Of a stretch of DNA of 64,000 nt, positions 53,574-62,986 are shown in pieces. The notes below the pieces were generated by a model. It made no database searches, was not told the origin of the DNA, and saw nothing but the letters and a program-made list of their open reading frames with translations. The stretch is from VXPW01 sp965116745 (GTDB lineage: Bacteria; Pseudomonadota; Alphaproteobacteria; TMED109). Position numbers and translations under genes: made by a program. The stretch covers positions 2,170,001 to 2,234,000 of the forward strand of contig OZ220701.1 in assembly GCA_965116745.1 (NCBI GenBank), given 5' to 3'. The stretch's first letter is position 1; each line of letters starts with the position of its first letter.

Positions 53574-55010
53574 ATGGCCACCACGTCCAAGAACTCTCGC
53601 ACCGCGACCAATTGGATGGGCGAGATACTGATTGTCGATGACGAACCGGACATCTGTGCGGCGGTGCAGGACTTGCTGCAGGACGAGGGGTACACGACGC
53701 GAATGGCCAGCGACACCGATAGCGCGTTGACCGCCTTGGCGGAACGGGTGCCATCGCTGGTGCTGCTCGACATCTGGCTTCGCAATGGCGAACGGGAAGG
53801 GCTCGACCTCCTGGAGACGATCGGCACTCGATTTCAGGGCCTCCCGGTCGTCATGATCAGCGGTCACGGATCGGTACGCACTGCTGTTGACGCCATGAAT
53901 CTCGGTGCGGTTGACTTCCTCGAAAAACCGTTTGACAGCGGATTGCTGCTGCACGTGGTCAAGCGGAGCCTGGAGACCCAGCATCTTCGCCGGGAAAATG
54001 CCGCGCTCGTGAACCGCACCGGTACCACGGACGCGATCGTGGGGACTTCACCGGCCATTCGTGCCCTCAAGAACGCGATCGCGCGCGTGGCTACCACGAA
54101 CAGCCGGGTCCTGATCACAGGGGAGCCTGGTTCCGGCAAGGAGACCGCGGCCCGCGCGATTCACGCCCAATCGCACCGTCGCAATGCCCCATTTGTCGTG
54201 ATGAACGCACCGCGCACGTCGGCCGACCGGTTCGAGGAGGAACTGTTCGGCCGGGAGGACGAAAGCGGACGCATACTTCGCGTCGGCTTACTTGAACAGG
54301 CCCACGGCGGCACGTTGTTTGTGGATGAAGTCGCCGAAATGTCGATGGATGCCCAGTCGTGGCTGCTGCGGGCACTCCAGAATCCCAGCTTCTCGCGCGT
54401 GGGCGGGCAAAGCCCGGTAAAGGTGGACGTTCGTGTCGTCGCCTCGACCAGCGTGGACCCCGAGATCTATATCCGCCAGGACCGGCTGTCGGCCAGCCTC
54501 TACTACCGGATCAACGTCGTACCCATTCGCGTGCCATCCCTCGCCGAACGCCGCGAAGATATTCCTGCCTTGGCTTGGCATTGCATGACACAATGCGCGC
54601 GGGCCCTGGGCAGGCCGCCGCGCCCGATCGACGAAGAGGCGGAAGCCCGGCTGCAGGCCTACAACTGGCGCGGGAACGTTCGCCAGCTACGAAACGTGAT
54701 CGAGCGCGTCCTGATCCTGGCACCGGATTCGGAAGCCAGTCCGGTGCGGGCCTCGATGCTGCCCGACGACGTGCTCTATGAACACGGGCAAACCGGCGGG
54801 GGCTTCGGAACTGACTCGATCATGAGCCACCCGCTGAAGGCCGCCCGGGAGCAGTTCGAACGCCAGTACCTGTCGTCTCAGCTCGCGCGTTTCGGTGGCA
54901 ACATCACGCGCACGGCCGCTTTCGTTGGCATGGAACGGACATCGCTGCATCGTAAGCTGCGGCTCCTGGGCATATCCGACGAGGCTGGGTCCAAGCAGGA
55001 GGCACCGTGA
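53574..55010 (+). CDS. ntrX: Response regulator NtrX
   Basis: 478-residue regulator with receiver (Asp66 in LVLLDIWLRNGE), AAA+ domain (Walker A GEPGSGKE 183-190; Walker B GGTLFVDEVAEM) and a Fis-type HTH (ITRTAAFVGMERTSLHRKLRLLG). The GAFTGA loop of NtrC is absent, replaced by EDESGRI, so it is unlikely to activate sigma-54; this is usual for alphaproteobacterial NtrX. Start is uncertain: ATG 53574 is five bases after the ntrY stop, ATG 53616 begins nearer the receiver. Overlaps trkA by four bases. Confidence 0.9.
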   Translation: MATTSKNSRTATNWMGEILIVDDEPDICAAVQDLLQDEGYTTRMASDTDSALTALAERVPSLVLLDIWLRNGEREGLDLLETIGTRFQGLPVVMISGHGSVRTAVDAMNLGAVDFLEKPFDSGLLLHVVKRSLETQHLRRENAALVNRTGTTDAIVGTSPAIRALKNAIARVATTNSRVLITGEPGSGKETAARAIHAQSHRRNAPFVVMNAPRTSADRFEEELFGREDESGRILRVGLLEQAHGGTLFVDEVAEMSMDAQSWLLRALQNPSFSRVGGQSPVKVDVRVVASTSVDPEIYIRQDRLSASLYYRINVVPIRVPSLAERREDIPALAWHCMTQCARALGRPPRPIDEEAEARLQAYNWRGNVRQLRNVIERVLILAPDSEASPVRASMLPDDVLYEHGQTGGGFGTDSIMSHPLKAAREQFERQYLSSQLARFGGNITRTAAFVGMERTSLHRKLRLLGISDEAGSKQEAP

Positions 55011-56398
55011 ACGAAGACGCCCAGTTCCGGGCCATTGTCTGTGGGGCCGGGGAAGTTGGCCGCAGCATCGCCCGGCACTTGGCCGAAGAGGAAGCGGCTG
55101 CAGTCACGCTGGTCGCCCAGGAAACCGAATTTCTGGATCGGGCACGCCGGGACACAGCTGGGATCGAAACGCTCCATGGGCACCCGGCGCACCCCCCCGT
55201 GCTGCGCGACGCCGGCGCCGACAATGCAAATCTGCTGGTAGCCGTTACTCGCAGCGACGAGATCAATATGGTTGCCTGCCAGGTGGCGCACAGCGTGTTC
55301 TCGATTCGAACGCGCATTGCCCGCGTCAGTAACCCGGCCTACCAAGAGGAAGACTGGCCGCAGCTCTACGGCCGTAACGACCTGCCGGCCGAGATTATCG
55401 TGCCGGAACGAGAAGTGGCGATCGCGCTGTCACGACTGGTCGCACTGCCCGGGGCAAGCGATGCCGTCGGTTTTGTGGGCGGCCGGGTCCAGCTCATCGG
55501 CATGAAGCTGGACCAACAGTCGCCGGTCCTGTCGCATCCATTGCGCGAACTGACGGAGTTGTTTCCCGAACTTCATGCCAGAGTTGTCTACATCGTGCGT
55601 GATGGCGTCGGGATCGTACCCAAGAAAGACGAGACGCTGGCCGTAGGAGACGAAGTCTTCGTCGTCACGGAAGCCAACCGCGTCAATCGCGTACTCCGTT
55701 CCTTCGGACGGGACATCGAGGCATCTCGACGCATCCTGATTGTCGGGGGTGGCAACCTGGGCCGGCTGGTCGCGCAACGGATCGCGAAACAGGAGTCGGC
55801 CGAGGGCGTGACGATTCTCGAAGCAGATCCGAAGATTGCCCATCAGGCAGACGAAATTCTCGACGGCATGAAGATCCTGGTCGGTGATCCTCGTGATGAC
55901 GGTGTGCTGGAAGAAGCCGGGGTGCATGATGCCGCGATGCTCCTCGCGGTCACCGAGAACGACGAGGTCAACACGCTCGTCTCGGCGCTGGCCAAACAAA
56001 AGGGCTGTCCCTACGCAGCAACGGTCACACACGACAACAAGTACGGCTCCCTGCTAAGCCAGCTCGGGATCGACCAAGCCATTGTTCCCCGGTCCGCCAC
56101 GGTGTCCAAGATCCTACGATGGGTGCGGCGCGGGCGCGTCCAGGCAGTCCATACCCTGCATGACGGACGCGCGGAAGTCATGGACTACGAAGCGCTCGAC
56201 AGTTCCAACATTGCCGGAACTTCGCTCCGCAACCTGAAACTGGATTCAGACATCGCGGTCGGTGCCATCGTGCGAAACGACGAAGTGATATTGCCGGTCG
56301 GAGACACCGTGATCCGTCCTCGCGACCGAGTCATTGTCCTCGTGACCCACGAAAAGGTCCAGGCGCTCGAAGCTGCATTCGGAACCGTCAAGCTCTAA
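55007..56398 (+). CDS. trkA: Trk potassium uptake regulator TrkA
   Basis: 463-residue cytoplasmic NAD-binding regulator gating the TrkH potassium channel. Two RCK repeats, each with a Rossmann start: VCGAGEVGRSIARHLAEE (near residue 11) and ILIVGGGNLGRLVAQRIA (near 240), plus RCK_C ligand domains. GTG 55007 overlaps the ntrX stop. Its membership of the ntr operon is typical of alphaproteobacteria. Its partner trkH begins on the next base after the stop. Confidence 0.93.
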   Translation: MNEDAQFRAIVCGAGEVGRSIARHLAEEEAAAVTLVAQETEFLDRARRDTAGIETLHGHPAHPPVLRDAGADNANLLVAVTRSDEINMVACQVAHSVFSIRTRIARVSNPAYQEEDWPQLYGRNDLPAEIIVPEREVAIALSRLVALPGASDAVGFVGGRVQLIGMKLDQQSPVLSHPLRELTELFPELHARVVYIVRDGVGIVPKKDETLAVGDEVFVVTEANRVNRVLRSFGRDIEASRRILIVGGGNLGRLVAQRIAKQESAEGVTILEADPKIAHQADEILDGMKILVGDPRDDGVLEEAGVHDAAMLLAVTENDEVNTLVSALAKQKGCPYAATVTHDNKYGSLLSQLGIDQAIVPRSATVSKILRWVRRGRVQAVHTLHDGRAEVMDYEALDSSNIAGTSLRNLKLDSDIAVGAIVRNDEVILPVGDTVIRPRDRVIVLVTHEKVQALEAAFGTVKL

Positions 56399-57781
56399 GT
56401 GGTACTCGCCTCCATTTCGCGAGCCCTGGCGCTGGCCCTGGGTGCCGAAGGGCTGCTCGCTGGGATCGTCGGCTTCTGGGCATGGTTTGCCGGACTTCCC
56501 TCCGCGGGCGGGTTTCTCCTGCTGACCACCGGTGCTCTCTTCGTCAGCGGCGGCACGCTACTCGCCACTCGCAGTCGTGGCCGCAGCTTGACGAGAAAGA
56601 CGGCCCTGCTCAGTGCGGTCGCGATCTGGGGGGCCCTTTCAATCGGCGGGCTCGTTCCGTTCTGGGTCGCCGGGGCAGAACCCTTTACCGCGCTGTTCGA
56701 TTCCGTTTCCGCCGTTACCACCACAGGTTACTGGTCGATTCAGGTCGGCGGGGCTGACCCTGCCCTTGTGCTGTGGCGGGCCGTGCTGCAGTGGATCGGA
56801 GGTCTGACCACGCTCCTGTTGGCTGCCATGGTGTTCCTTCCGGCCGGGCTGGGCGGAGCCGCATTTGCCACACCGGGATCCGGTTCAGGCATCAGCAGCT
56901 TGGTGCCCTCGGTGTTTCGCGGGGTCACGGTCGCCTATGCGTCGCTCACGGTGATCTGCGTGTTTCTTCTTTTCGCCGGCGGAACGAGCGCGTTTGACGG
57001 TGTCCTGTACGCACTGTCCGCGATTGCGACCGGCGGTGACCCCAAGGGCTATCCGTCCTCAATTCCGGGCGCCGGCACCCATCTGATTCTGGGTATCTTC
57101 ATGCTCATCGGCGCCCTGTGGTTCCCCGGCACCCTCAATCAACCCCGCGTGTTCATGGCCGCGATGATCCGGAACCGGGAAACGTTGCTGCTGGCGGCAT
57201 TGGTGGCGGGGGGCGTCGGTTTCGCCTGGCTGGCAGTGCCGAGCATGGGCCTGATCGACAGTTTCTTTGTCACCGCCTCCCTGATCAGCACGTCCGGGAT
57301 CGTGACCGAGGCTCGAGACGCCTCCATCACGCCGCTGCTGGCTCTCGTGGTCATCGGCGGCTCGGTGGCCGGAGCATCAGGCGGCCTTCGTCTCCGCCGT
57401 GCGTGGCTCCTGGGCGCGGTCATTTGGAACGAGTTGAATCGCGGTGTTCAGCCTCATGAAGTCCGAACCCTGCGCTATGGCGGTCAGACTGCTGAGCCGG
57501 GACTGGTCTCTGCTCTGTTCGCGTTTGCAGTCCTTTGGTTCAGCGCCTGCGCCGGATTGGCCATGCTCCTCTCCGTGACGGGTGTGACTGCGGAAGACGC
57601 CATTTTGGCCGCAGTGGCCGCGCTCACCAACACGGGCCCCGGCATGTCCACTCTCGTCAACGCAGAAACGGTTCCGGGAGGTTCCACCGGCACGACGGTG
57701 TTGATGGCCGGCATGCTGCTTGGACGACTTGAGGTGATCGCGCTCGTAGCGGTGCTCAGCCCATGGTTTTGGACCCGGTAG
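56399..57781 (+). CDS. trkH: Trk/Ktr potassium channel subunit TrkH
   Basis: 460-residue integral membrane potassium pore with about ten hydrophobic segments. The four pore-loop filters are visible as TTTGYWS, ATGGDP, STSGIVT and TNTGPGM. GTG 56399 directly abuts the trkA stop, so translation is coupled. A hairpin at 57837 may end the operon. Expected to work with TrkA as a regulated K+ importer. Confidence 0.92.
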   Translation: MVLASISRALALALGAEGLLAGIVGFWAWFAGLPSAGGFLLLTTGALFVSGGTLLATRSRGRSLTRKTALLSAVAIWGALSIGGLVPFWVAGAEPFTALFDSVSAVTTTGYWSIQVGGADPALVLWRAVLQWIGGLTTLLLAAMVFLPAGLGGAAFATPGSGSGISSLVPSVFRGVTVAYASLTVICVFLLFAGGTSAFDGVLYALSAIATGGDPKGYPSSIPGAGTHLILGIFMLIGALWFPGTLNQPRVFMAAMIRNRETLLLAALVAGGVGFAWLAVPSMGLIDSFFVTASLISTSGIVTEARDASITPLLALVVIGGSVAGASGGLRLRRAWLLGAVIWNELNRGVQPHEVRTLRYGGQTAEPGLVSALFAFAVLWFSACAGLAMLLSVTGVTAEDAILAAVAALTNTGPGMSTLVNAETVPGGSTGTTVLMAGMLLGRLEVIALVAVLSPWFWTR

Positions 57782-57836
57782 ACGACCCGTCGCGTACGGC
57801 CAGTCCCGCCCTGCGCGACTGCCTGTATCAACGCTG

Positions 57837-57868
57837 TTTGGCAGCCGGCGTAACACCGGGCTGCCAAA
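57837..57868. terminator. Hairpin after trkH
   Basis: TTTGGCAGCC (57837-57846) and GGCTGCCAAA (57859-57868) form a perfect 10-bp stem with a 12-base loop, 55 bp after the trkH stop. A stem flanked by A/T pairs is terminator-like, although no U-run follows. Confidence 0.5.
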
Positions 57869-57981
57869 TGCTGGATCGGCCATGCGGATGAGCTAAATCA
57901 ATCGCAGACACGGAACGTGATATTCGCTGGACGAACTCGCGGTGGGTCGGTAGGTTCACCGCGTCTTTAGACGGGTTGTAG

Positions 57982-58629
57982 ATGGAACAGACTTTCGGCA
58001 GGACGACGCTACCTGCGTGCGATCAACGTAGACGCTTGGAAGATGGTAAGAAGCGCACCGTGCTGGTGTTTTGTGGTTCGCGGGTGGGCAGCAACCCGAG
58101 GTTTGCCGAAGAGGCCCGTCAGCTGGGTCGGAGGCTGGGCGAAGCAGGCTACGGTCTTGTCACCGGCGGTTCACAGCATGGGCTTATGGGCGCCGTAACC
58201 GACGGCGCACTAGAGGCAGGCGTACTCACGACCGGTTTCATCCCCGTCTACATTGCATCCATGCAAGAAATGCATTCAGCGCTGGAGCGAACGGTGGTCG
58301 TGGATTCACTGGCTGATCGTAAGACCATGATGTTCAACGCCTCTGATATCTGTGTGGCGCTCCCCGGTGCGATCGGAACGATGGACGAGATCATGGAAAC
58401 GCTGGTGCTGCGCGAACTCAAGCAACACCCGCGCCCCATCGTGGTGATCGATATCGATCAATACTGGGCGCCAATGTTCGCGATGCTCGAACGCATGGTC
58501 GAACAGGAATTTCTTCCCGACATTCTTGATTCAATGGTGATCAAGGTGGAATCCGCCGAGGCGGCCGTTCAGGCAGTGAGCGAGCAGCTCGCAACACCGG
58601 CGTCGGTGACACCTGGCGGCCAAACTTAG
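57982..58629 (+). CDS. LOG-family protein (nucleotide phosphoribohydrolase fold)
   Basis: 215-residue Lysine-decarboxylase-like/TIGR00730 family protein. LOG enzymes cleave cytokinin riboside phosphates or AMP. VFCGSRVGSNPRFAEEA near residue 30, GGSQHGLMGAVTDGA and ADRKTMMFNASDICVALPG are seen, but the catalytic PGGxGTxxE motif reads PGAIGTMDE (Gly to Ala) and the usual HERK is ADRK, so activity may differ. ATG 57982 has no strong ribosome site. Function uncertain. Confidence 0.82.
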   Translation: MEQTFGRTTLPACDQRRRLEDGKKRTVLVFCGSRVGSNPRFAEEARQLGRRLGEAGYGLVTGGSQHGLMGAVTDGALEAGVLTTGFIPVYIASMQEMHSALERTVVVDSLADRKTMMFNASDICVALPGAIGTMDEIMETLVLRELKQHPRPIVVIDIDQYWAPMFAMLERMVEQEFLPDILDSMVIKVESAEAAVQAVSEQLATPASVTPGGQT

Positions 58630-58675
58630 TCATCCCCTGCAGTCACTCATCTTCATCATTTGGAGCGCGCATTCC

Positions 58676-59887
58676 GTGAGCAAGATTAAGGTTGCTTCCC
58701 CTCTCGTCGAACTCGAGGGGGACGAAATGGCCCGGATCATCTGGAACATGATCCGGGAGCGTCTCATTCTCCCCCATCTCGACGTGGACCTGGTCAGCTA
58801 CGACCTGCACGTCAAGAGCCGCGATCAGACCGATGACAAAGTGACGGTGGAGGCGGCGCACGCCATCCGTGAACACGGTGTCGGCGTCAAATGCGCGACT
58901 ATCACGCCTGACGAGGATCGAGTCTCCGAATTCGGCCTGAAAAAAATGTGGCGGTCCCCGAACGGGACCATCCGCAACATCCTCGGCGGCACGGTGTTTC
59001 GCGAGCCGATCATCTGCCGCAACATTCCCAAGTACGTGCCTGGCTGGTCCAAGCCGATCGTAATTGGTCGGCATGCATTCGGTGATCAGTACCGCGCCAC
59101 CGAGTTGCAGGTCCCGGGCCCGGGACGTCTTGTGATGCGCTTCGAACCGGACGGGCGGGAATCGCCCACCGAAACCGAGGTGTTTCGATTCCGTGAGGCC
59201 GGAATAGCCCTGGGCATGTACAACTTGGACGAATCCATCCGAGGCTTCGCCAGGGCTTGTCTGCGGTACGGCCTCAATCTCAAGATGCCGGTCTATCTGT
59301 CGACCAAGAACACCATCTTGAAACAATATGATGGACGCTTTCGGGATATTTTCCAGGAGGTCTTCGACGCCGAGTTCGCCTCGAGTTTCGACGAGGCCGG
59401 CCTGGAATACGATCACCGTCTCATCGACGATCTGGTGGCCAGCGCAGTCAAGTGGGACGGTGGTTTCGTGTGGGCCTGCAAGAATTATGACGGTGACGTT
59501 CAGTCTGATCTCGTTGCGCAGGGATTTGGGTCGCTCGGCCTCATGACCTCCGTGCTGATGACGCCCGATGGACAGACGATCGAGGCAGAAGCGGCCCACG
59601 GTACCGTCACCCGGCACTACCGGGCCTACCAGAAAGGTGAAGCGACTTCGACCAACCCGATCGCGTCGATTTTCGCCTGGACGCGCGGTCTATGGCACCG
59701 CGGTCGATTCGACGACACGCCAGAGGTACAGCGGTTTGCCCAGACGCTCGAGCGCGTGTGTCAGGATACGGTCGAATCCGGCAAGATGACCAAGGATCTT
59801 GCACTGCTGGTCGGCCCGGACCAGGGCTGGCTGGAGACCGAACCGTTCCTCGACGCGATTGCCGAAAATCTGAGACAAGCCCTCTGA
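58676..59887 (+). CDS. icd: Isocitrate dehydrogenase (NADP)
   Basis: 403-residue TCA-cycle enzyme oxidising isocitrate to 2-oxoglutarate, the signal metabolite sensed by PII. The sequence is the eukaryote-like type II form common in alphaproteobacteria: LVELEGDEMARIIW, KKMWRSPNGTIRN, TKNTILKQYDGRF and EAAHGTVTRHYRAYQKGE, the last with the NADP-specificity region. GTG 58676, GGAG upstream. Convergent with alaS, only 13 bp apart. Confidence 0.95.
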   Translation: MSKIKVASPLVELEGDEMARIIWNMIRERLILPHLDVDLVSYDLHVKSRDQTDDKVTVEAAHAIREHGVGVKCATITPDEDRVSEFGLKKMWRSPNGTIRNILGGTVFREPIICRNIPKYVPGWSKPIVIGRHAFGDQYRATELQVPGPGRLVMRFEPDGRESPTETEVFRFREAGIALGMYNLDESIRGFARACLRYGLNLKMPVYLSTKNTILKQYDGRFRDIFQEVFDAEFASSFDEAGLEYDHRLIDDLVASAVKWDGGFVWACKNYDGDVQSDLVAQGFGSLGLMTSVLMTPDGQTIEAEAAHGTVTRHYRAYQKGEATSTNPIASIFAWTRGLWHRGRFDDTPEVQRFAQTLERVCQDTVESGKMTKDLALLVGPDQGWLETEPFLDAIAENLRQAL

Positions 59888-59900
59888 ACCGGCCGGAGCC

Positions 59901-62552
59901 CTAGCCTGCCTCGCCAATCGCCCGCTGCACGGCCTGCAGGGCCTTCCGGGTCGCCGTGCCATCGGGCCCGCCGCCTTGGGCCATGTCGCGACGGCCGCCT
60001 CCCCGTTGCCCGCCAAGCGCCGCAACGCCGGCCTGCACCAGGTCCACCGCATCAAAGCGATTCGTGAGGTCCTCGCTGACGGCGACCACCAATGAACCCT
60101 TGCCTTCGAAGGATGTCACCACTACCGCCAAGCCGCTTCCGAGGGAGTTCCTCAACTCTTCGGCTTGGCCGCGAAGCACCTTCGGAGGGACGCCGTCCAG
60201 AACCCTTTCCACAACGCGCACGCCGGCGATTTCGGTCGGGGCCGCGGTCTCAGTATCTCCGCGAGCAAGCTTCTGGCGCAAGTCTTCGACAGTACGTTCG
60301 AGTTCGCGCCGTTCCTTCAGGAGCCGCTCGATACGATTCGCGAGTTCGTTCTGCCGAACCCCCAGACCGGCGGCAAGCCCATCAAGCACATGGGCATGGT
60401 TTTGGAACAGCTTCAACGCGGCGGGGCCCACTACCGCCTCCAGGCGGCGCACGCCGGAAGCGAGCGCCGACTCTGAAACGATCTTCAGAACGCCGATCTC
60501 GCCGGTTCGGCCCACATGCGTTCCTCCGCACAGTTCGAGCGAAAACGTCGGACCGGCCTCCGCGCCCATGCGAACCACCCGTACTTCATCGCCGTATTTC
60601 TCCCCGAATAAGCCGAGCGCGCCGGAATTCATGGCGTCATCCGGCGGCAGAAGCCGGGTTTCCACGGACGCATCCGCCCGTATCCAGCTATTGACCTTGC
60701 GCTCGATGTCCTCGAGTTCTTCACCCGTAACTGCACGCGGGTGGCTGATATCGAATCGGAGGCGGTCAGGGGCGACCAGGGATCCCTTCTGGATGACATG
60801 CTCGCCGAGGCGCTCGCGCAGCGCGGCGTGCAGCAGGTGGGTTGCCGAGTGATGAATCCGTAAGCCTGCGCGCCGGTCCTCATCGACAGCGAGCTCGACC
60901 GCCTCGCCAACGCGTAATTCGCCTTCGTCGACGGTCCCGTAATGGACGTGAAGTGCTTCGGCGCGGGAGTGGGTATCGGACACCGTCATGGCTCCGCTGG
61001 GCCAACGGATCGTACCGGTGTCGCCGACCTGACCTCCGCCTTCAGCGTAGAACGGGGTTTGGTTGCATATCACGCCGACGGTCCCGCTGGCCGGGTCGGC
61101 TACACGAACCTGCTCGCCATCGGTCACGATCGCCGACACCACGGCCTCCGCACTGGTTCCGGCGTAGCCCAGAAACTCAGTCGGTTCGGACTCATCACGA
61201 ACTTCAAACCAGACCCGCTCCGCCTTGGTGTCTCCCGTTCCCGACCACGCGGCGCGCGCCTTCCTTCGTTGCTCTGCCATTGCCGCCTCGAACCCGGCCC
61301 GATCCAAAGCGCGCCCCTCGCTGCGCAAAATGTCTTCCGTCAGGTCGATGGGGAAACCGTACGTGTCATAGAGTTGGAACGCAGTTGCTCCAGGCAGCGC
61401 GGCACCGTCTCCAAGCTTCGACGTCTCGTTCCCGAGAAGGCGCATGCCGCGTTCAAGCGTCTCGCCGAATCTCGTCTCCTCGCCCTTCAAGGTTTCCGCA
61501 ATCAATGTGCGGGCGTGGGCAAGTTCCGGGAAAGCGTCCCCCATTTCCGCAATGACACTTCCGGCAATTTTCCACAACACCGGCTCGCGGGCGCCCAGCA
61601 GATGGGCATGCCGCATGGCGCGCCTCGCAATGCGTCGCAGCACATAGCCGCGCCCCTCGTTGGAAGGGAGCACGCCTTCCGCGATGACGAACGCCGAAGC
61701 GCGCAGGTGATCCGCGATCACCCGGTGCGAAACCGAGCGCCCCTCGTTCTCGTCCGCGCCCGTCGCCGCTTTCGACGCTTCGATCAGGGTGCGAAACAGG
61801 TCGATGTCGTAATTGTCCGTAAACCCCTGCATGACGGCCGCCATGCGTTCCAGACCCATGCCGGTGTCGATCGAAGGTCGTGGCAGCAGGACCCGGCGGT
61901 CGGAGGATTCCTGTTCGTACTGCATGAACACGAGGTTCCAGATCTCGACGAACCGGTCCCCGTCTTCATCGGGGCTGCCAGGTGGTCCGCCGGGTATCTG
62001 GTCCCCGTGATCGAAGAAGAGCTCCGAGCATGGACCGCACGGGCCGGTGTCGCCCATGGCCCAGAAATTGTCAGAAGTAGCGATCCGCAGAATGCGCGCT
62101 TCAGGTAGCCCGGAGATCTTTCGCCAGAGATCGTATGCCTCGTCATCGTCCGCATAGACCGTCGCGAGCAATCGGTCGGCGTCGACGCCAAACTCCCTCG
62201 TCACCAGCGTCCAGGCGTGCTCAATGGCCTGTTCCTTGAAATAGTCGCCGAAACTGAAGTTCCCGAGCATTTCAAAGAATGTGTGATGCCGGGCGGTGTA
62301 GCCGACGTTCTCGAGGTCATTGTGCTTGCCGCCGGCCCGGAGGCACTTCTGCGACGTGGTCGCGCGCGGATGGCTGCGTTTCTCCTGGCCGGTAAAGATG
62401 TTCTTGAACTGCACCATGCCGGCGCTGGTGAACAGCAGCGTGGGGTCGTTGCGCGGTACAAGCGGCGACGACGGGAGCACTTCGTGCCCGTGCGCCCGAA
62501 AGTACTCCAGGAACGCGGCACGAATTTCCGATGTGGTCGTGGCAGTCGCCAT
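59901..62552 (-). CDS. alaS: Alanyl-tRNA synthetase
   Basis: 883-residue class II synthetase that charges tRNA-Ala. Motif 1 and the active site appear early (FLEYFRAHGHEVLPSS and LLFTSAGMVQFKNIF), motif 3-type GMGLERMAAVMQG follows, the editing domain has RIHHSATHLLHAALRE and the distal CGGTHVGRTGEIG, and the end is the DHHA1-like oligomerisation region (RGGGRRDMAQGGG). ATG 62552 is canonical. Convergent with icd. Confidence 0.97.
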   Translation of the reverse strand: MATATTTSEIRAAFLEYFRAHGHEVLPSSPLVPRNDPTLLFTSAGMVQFKNIFTGQEKRSHPRATTSQKCLRAGGKHNDLENVGYTARHHTFFEMLGNFSFGDYFKEQAIEHAWTLVTREFGVDADRLLATVYADDDEAYDLWRKISGLPEARILRIATSDNFWAMGDTGPCGPCSELFFDHGDQIPGGPPGSPDEDGDRFVEIWNLVFMQYEQESSDRRVLLPRPSIDTGMGLERMAAVMQGFTDNYDIDLFRTLIEASKAATGADENEGRSVSHRVIADHLRASAFVIAEGVLPSNEGRGYVLRRIARRAMRHAHLLGAREPVLWKIAGSVIAEMGDAFPELAHARTLIAETLKGEETRFGETLERGMRLLGNETSKLGDGAALPGATAFQLYDTYGFPIDLTEDILRSEGRALDRAGFEAAMAEQRRKARAAWSGTGDTKAERVWFEVRDESEPTEFLGYAGTSAEAVVSAIVTDGEQVRVADPASGTVGVICNQTPFYAEGGGQVGDTGTIRWPSGAMTVSDTHSRAEALHVHYGTVDEGELRVGEAVELAVDEDRRAGLRIHHSATHLLHAALRERLGEHVIQKGSLVAPDRLRFDISHPRAVTGEELEDIERKVNSWIRADASVETRLLPPDDAMNSGALGLFGEKYGDEVRVVRMGAEAGPTFSLELCGGTHVGRTGEIGVLKIVSESALASGVRRLEAVVGPAALKLFQNHAHVLDGLAAGLGVRQNELANRIERLLKERRELERTVEDLRQKLARGDTETAAPTEIAGVRVVERVLDGVPPKVLRGQAEELRNSLGSGLAVVVTSFEGKGSLVVAVSEDLTNRFDAVDLVQAGVAALGGQRGGGRRDMAQGGGPDGTATRKALQAVQRAIGEAG

Positions 62553-62641
62553 ATCGTCTTCAGATCCGGCAGTGAGCGGCCTGCAAGCTGCGCGAACGAG
62601 GCCGCAAGGGTTGGTAGTCCGCCTGACCGAGTAACGTCAAG

Positions 62642-62986
62642 TCACTCGGCGCAGGCGTACGTGTTCTCTAGATCAAAGATCACCGTGGTCTCGGCTCGGG
62701 TCGTCTCGCAGATCGGCACGCATTTGCCCGACACCGCATGCTCGCCAGCCAGAAAATACCGGCTGCCCGCGGTTACCAGTTCGGTCGCAAAGCAGCCGGT
62801 CTCCCCCTGCTTCACCCGCACAGAAGGCCCTTCGCAGCGATACTGGTCCTCGTTGGCGTAGAAATAGATTCCCGGGTGCACCCACGCCACTTCAAACGTG
62901 TTGGTCACGCAGACGGTCTCGGCGGCAAACGCGGCCGGAACGAGAAACGCGATTCCGGCCAGGGCGACGGTACACAAACGCATCAT
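62642..62986 (-). CDS. Small cysteine-rich exported protein
   Basis: 114-residue protein with a signal peptide (1-21, ending AAFA) and a mature part containing six cysteines (VCVTN, RCEGP, GCFAT, KCVPI-CET, YACAE), suggesting about three disulfides. I do not recognise the family. Its ATG overlaps the acs stop (ATGA), so it is translated from the acs message; alaS begins 89 bp after it. Role unknown. Confidence 0.6.
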   Translation of the reverse strand: MMRLCTVALAGIAFLVPAAFAAETVCVTNTFEVAWVHPGIYFYANEDQYRCEGPSVRVKQGETGCFATELVTAGSRYFLAGEHAVSGKCVPICETTRAETTVIFDLENTYACAE

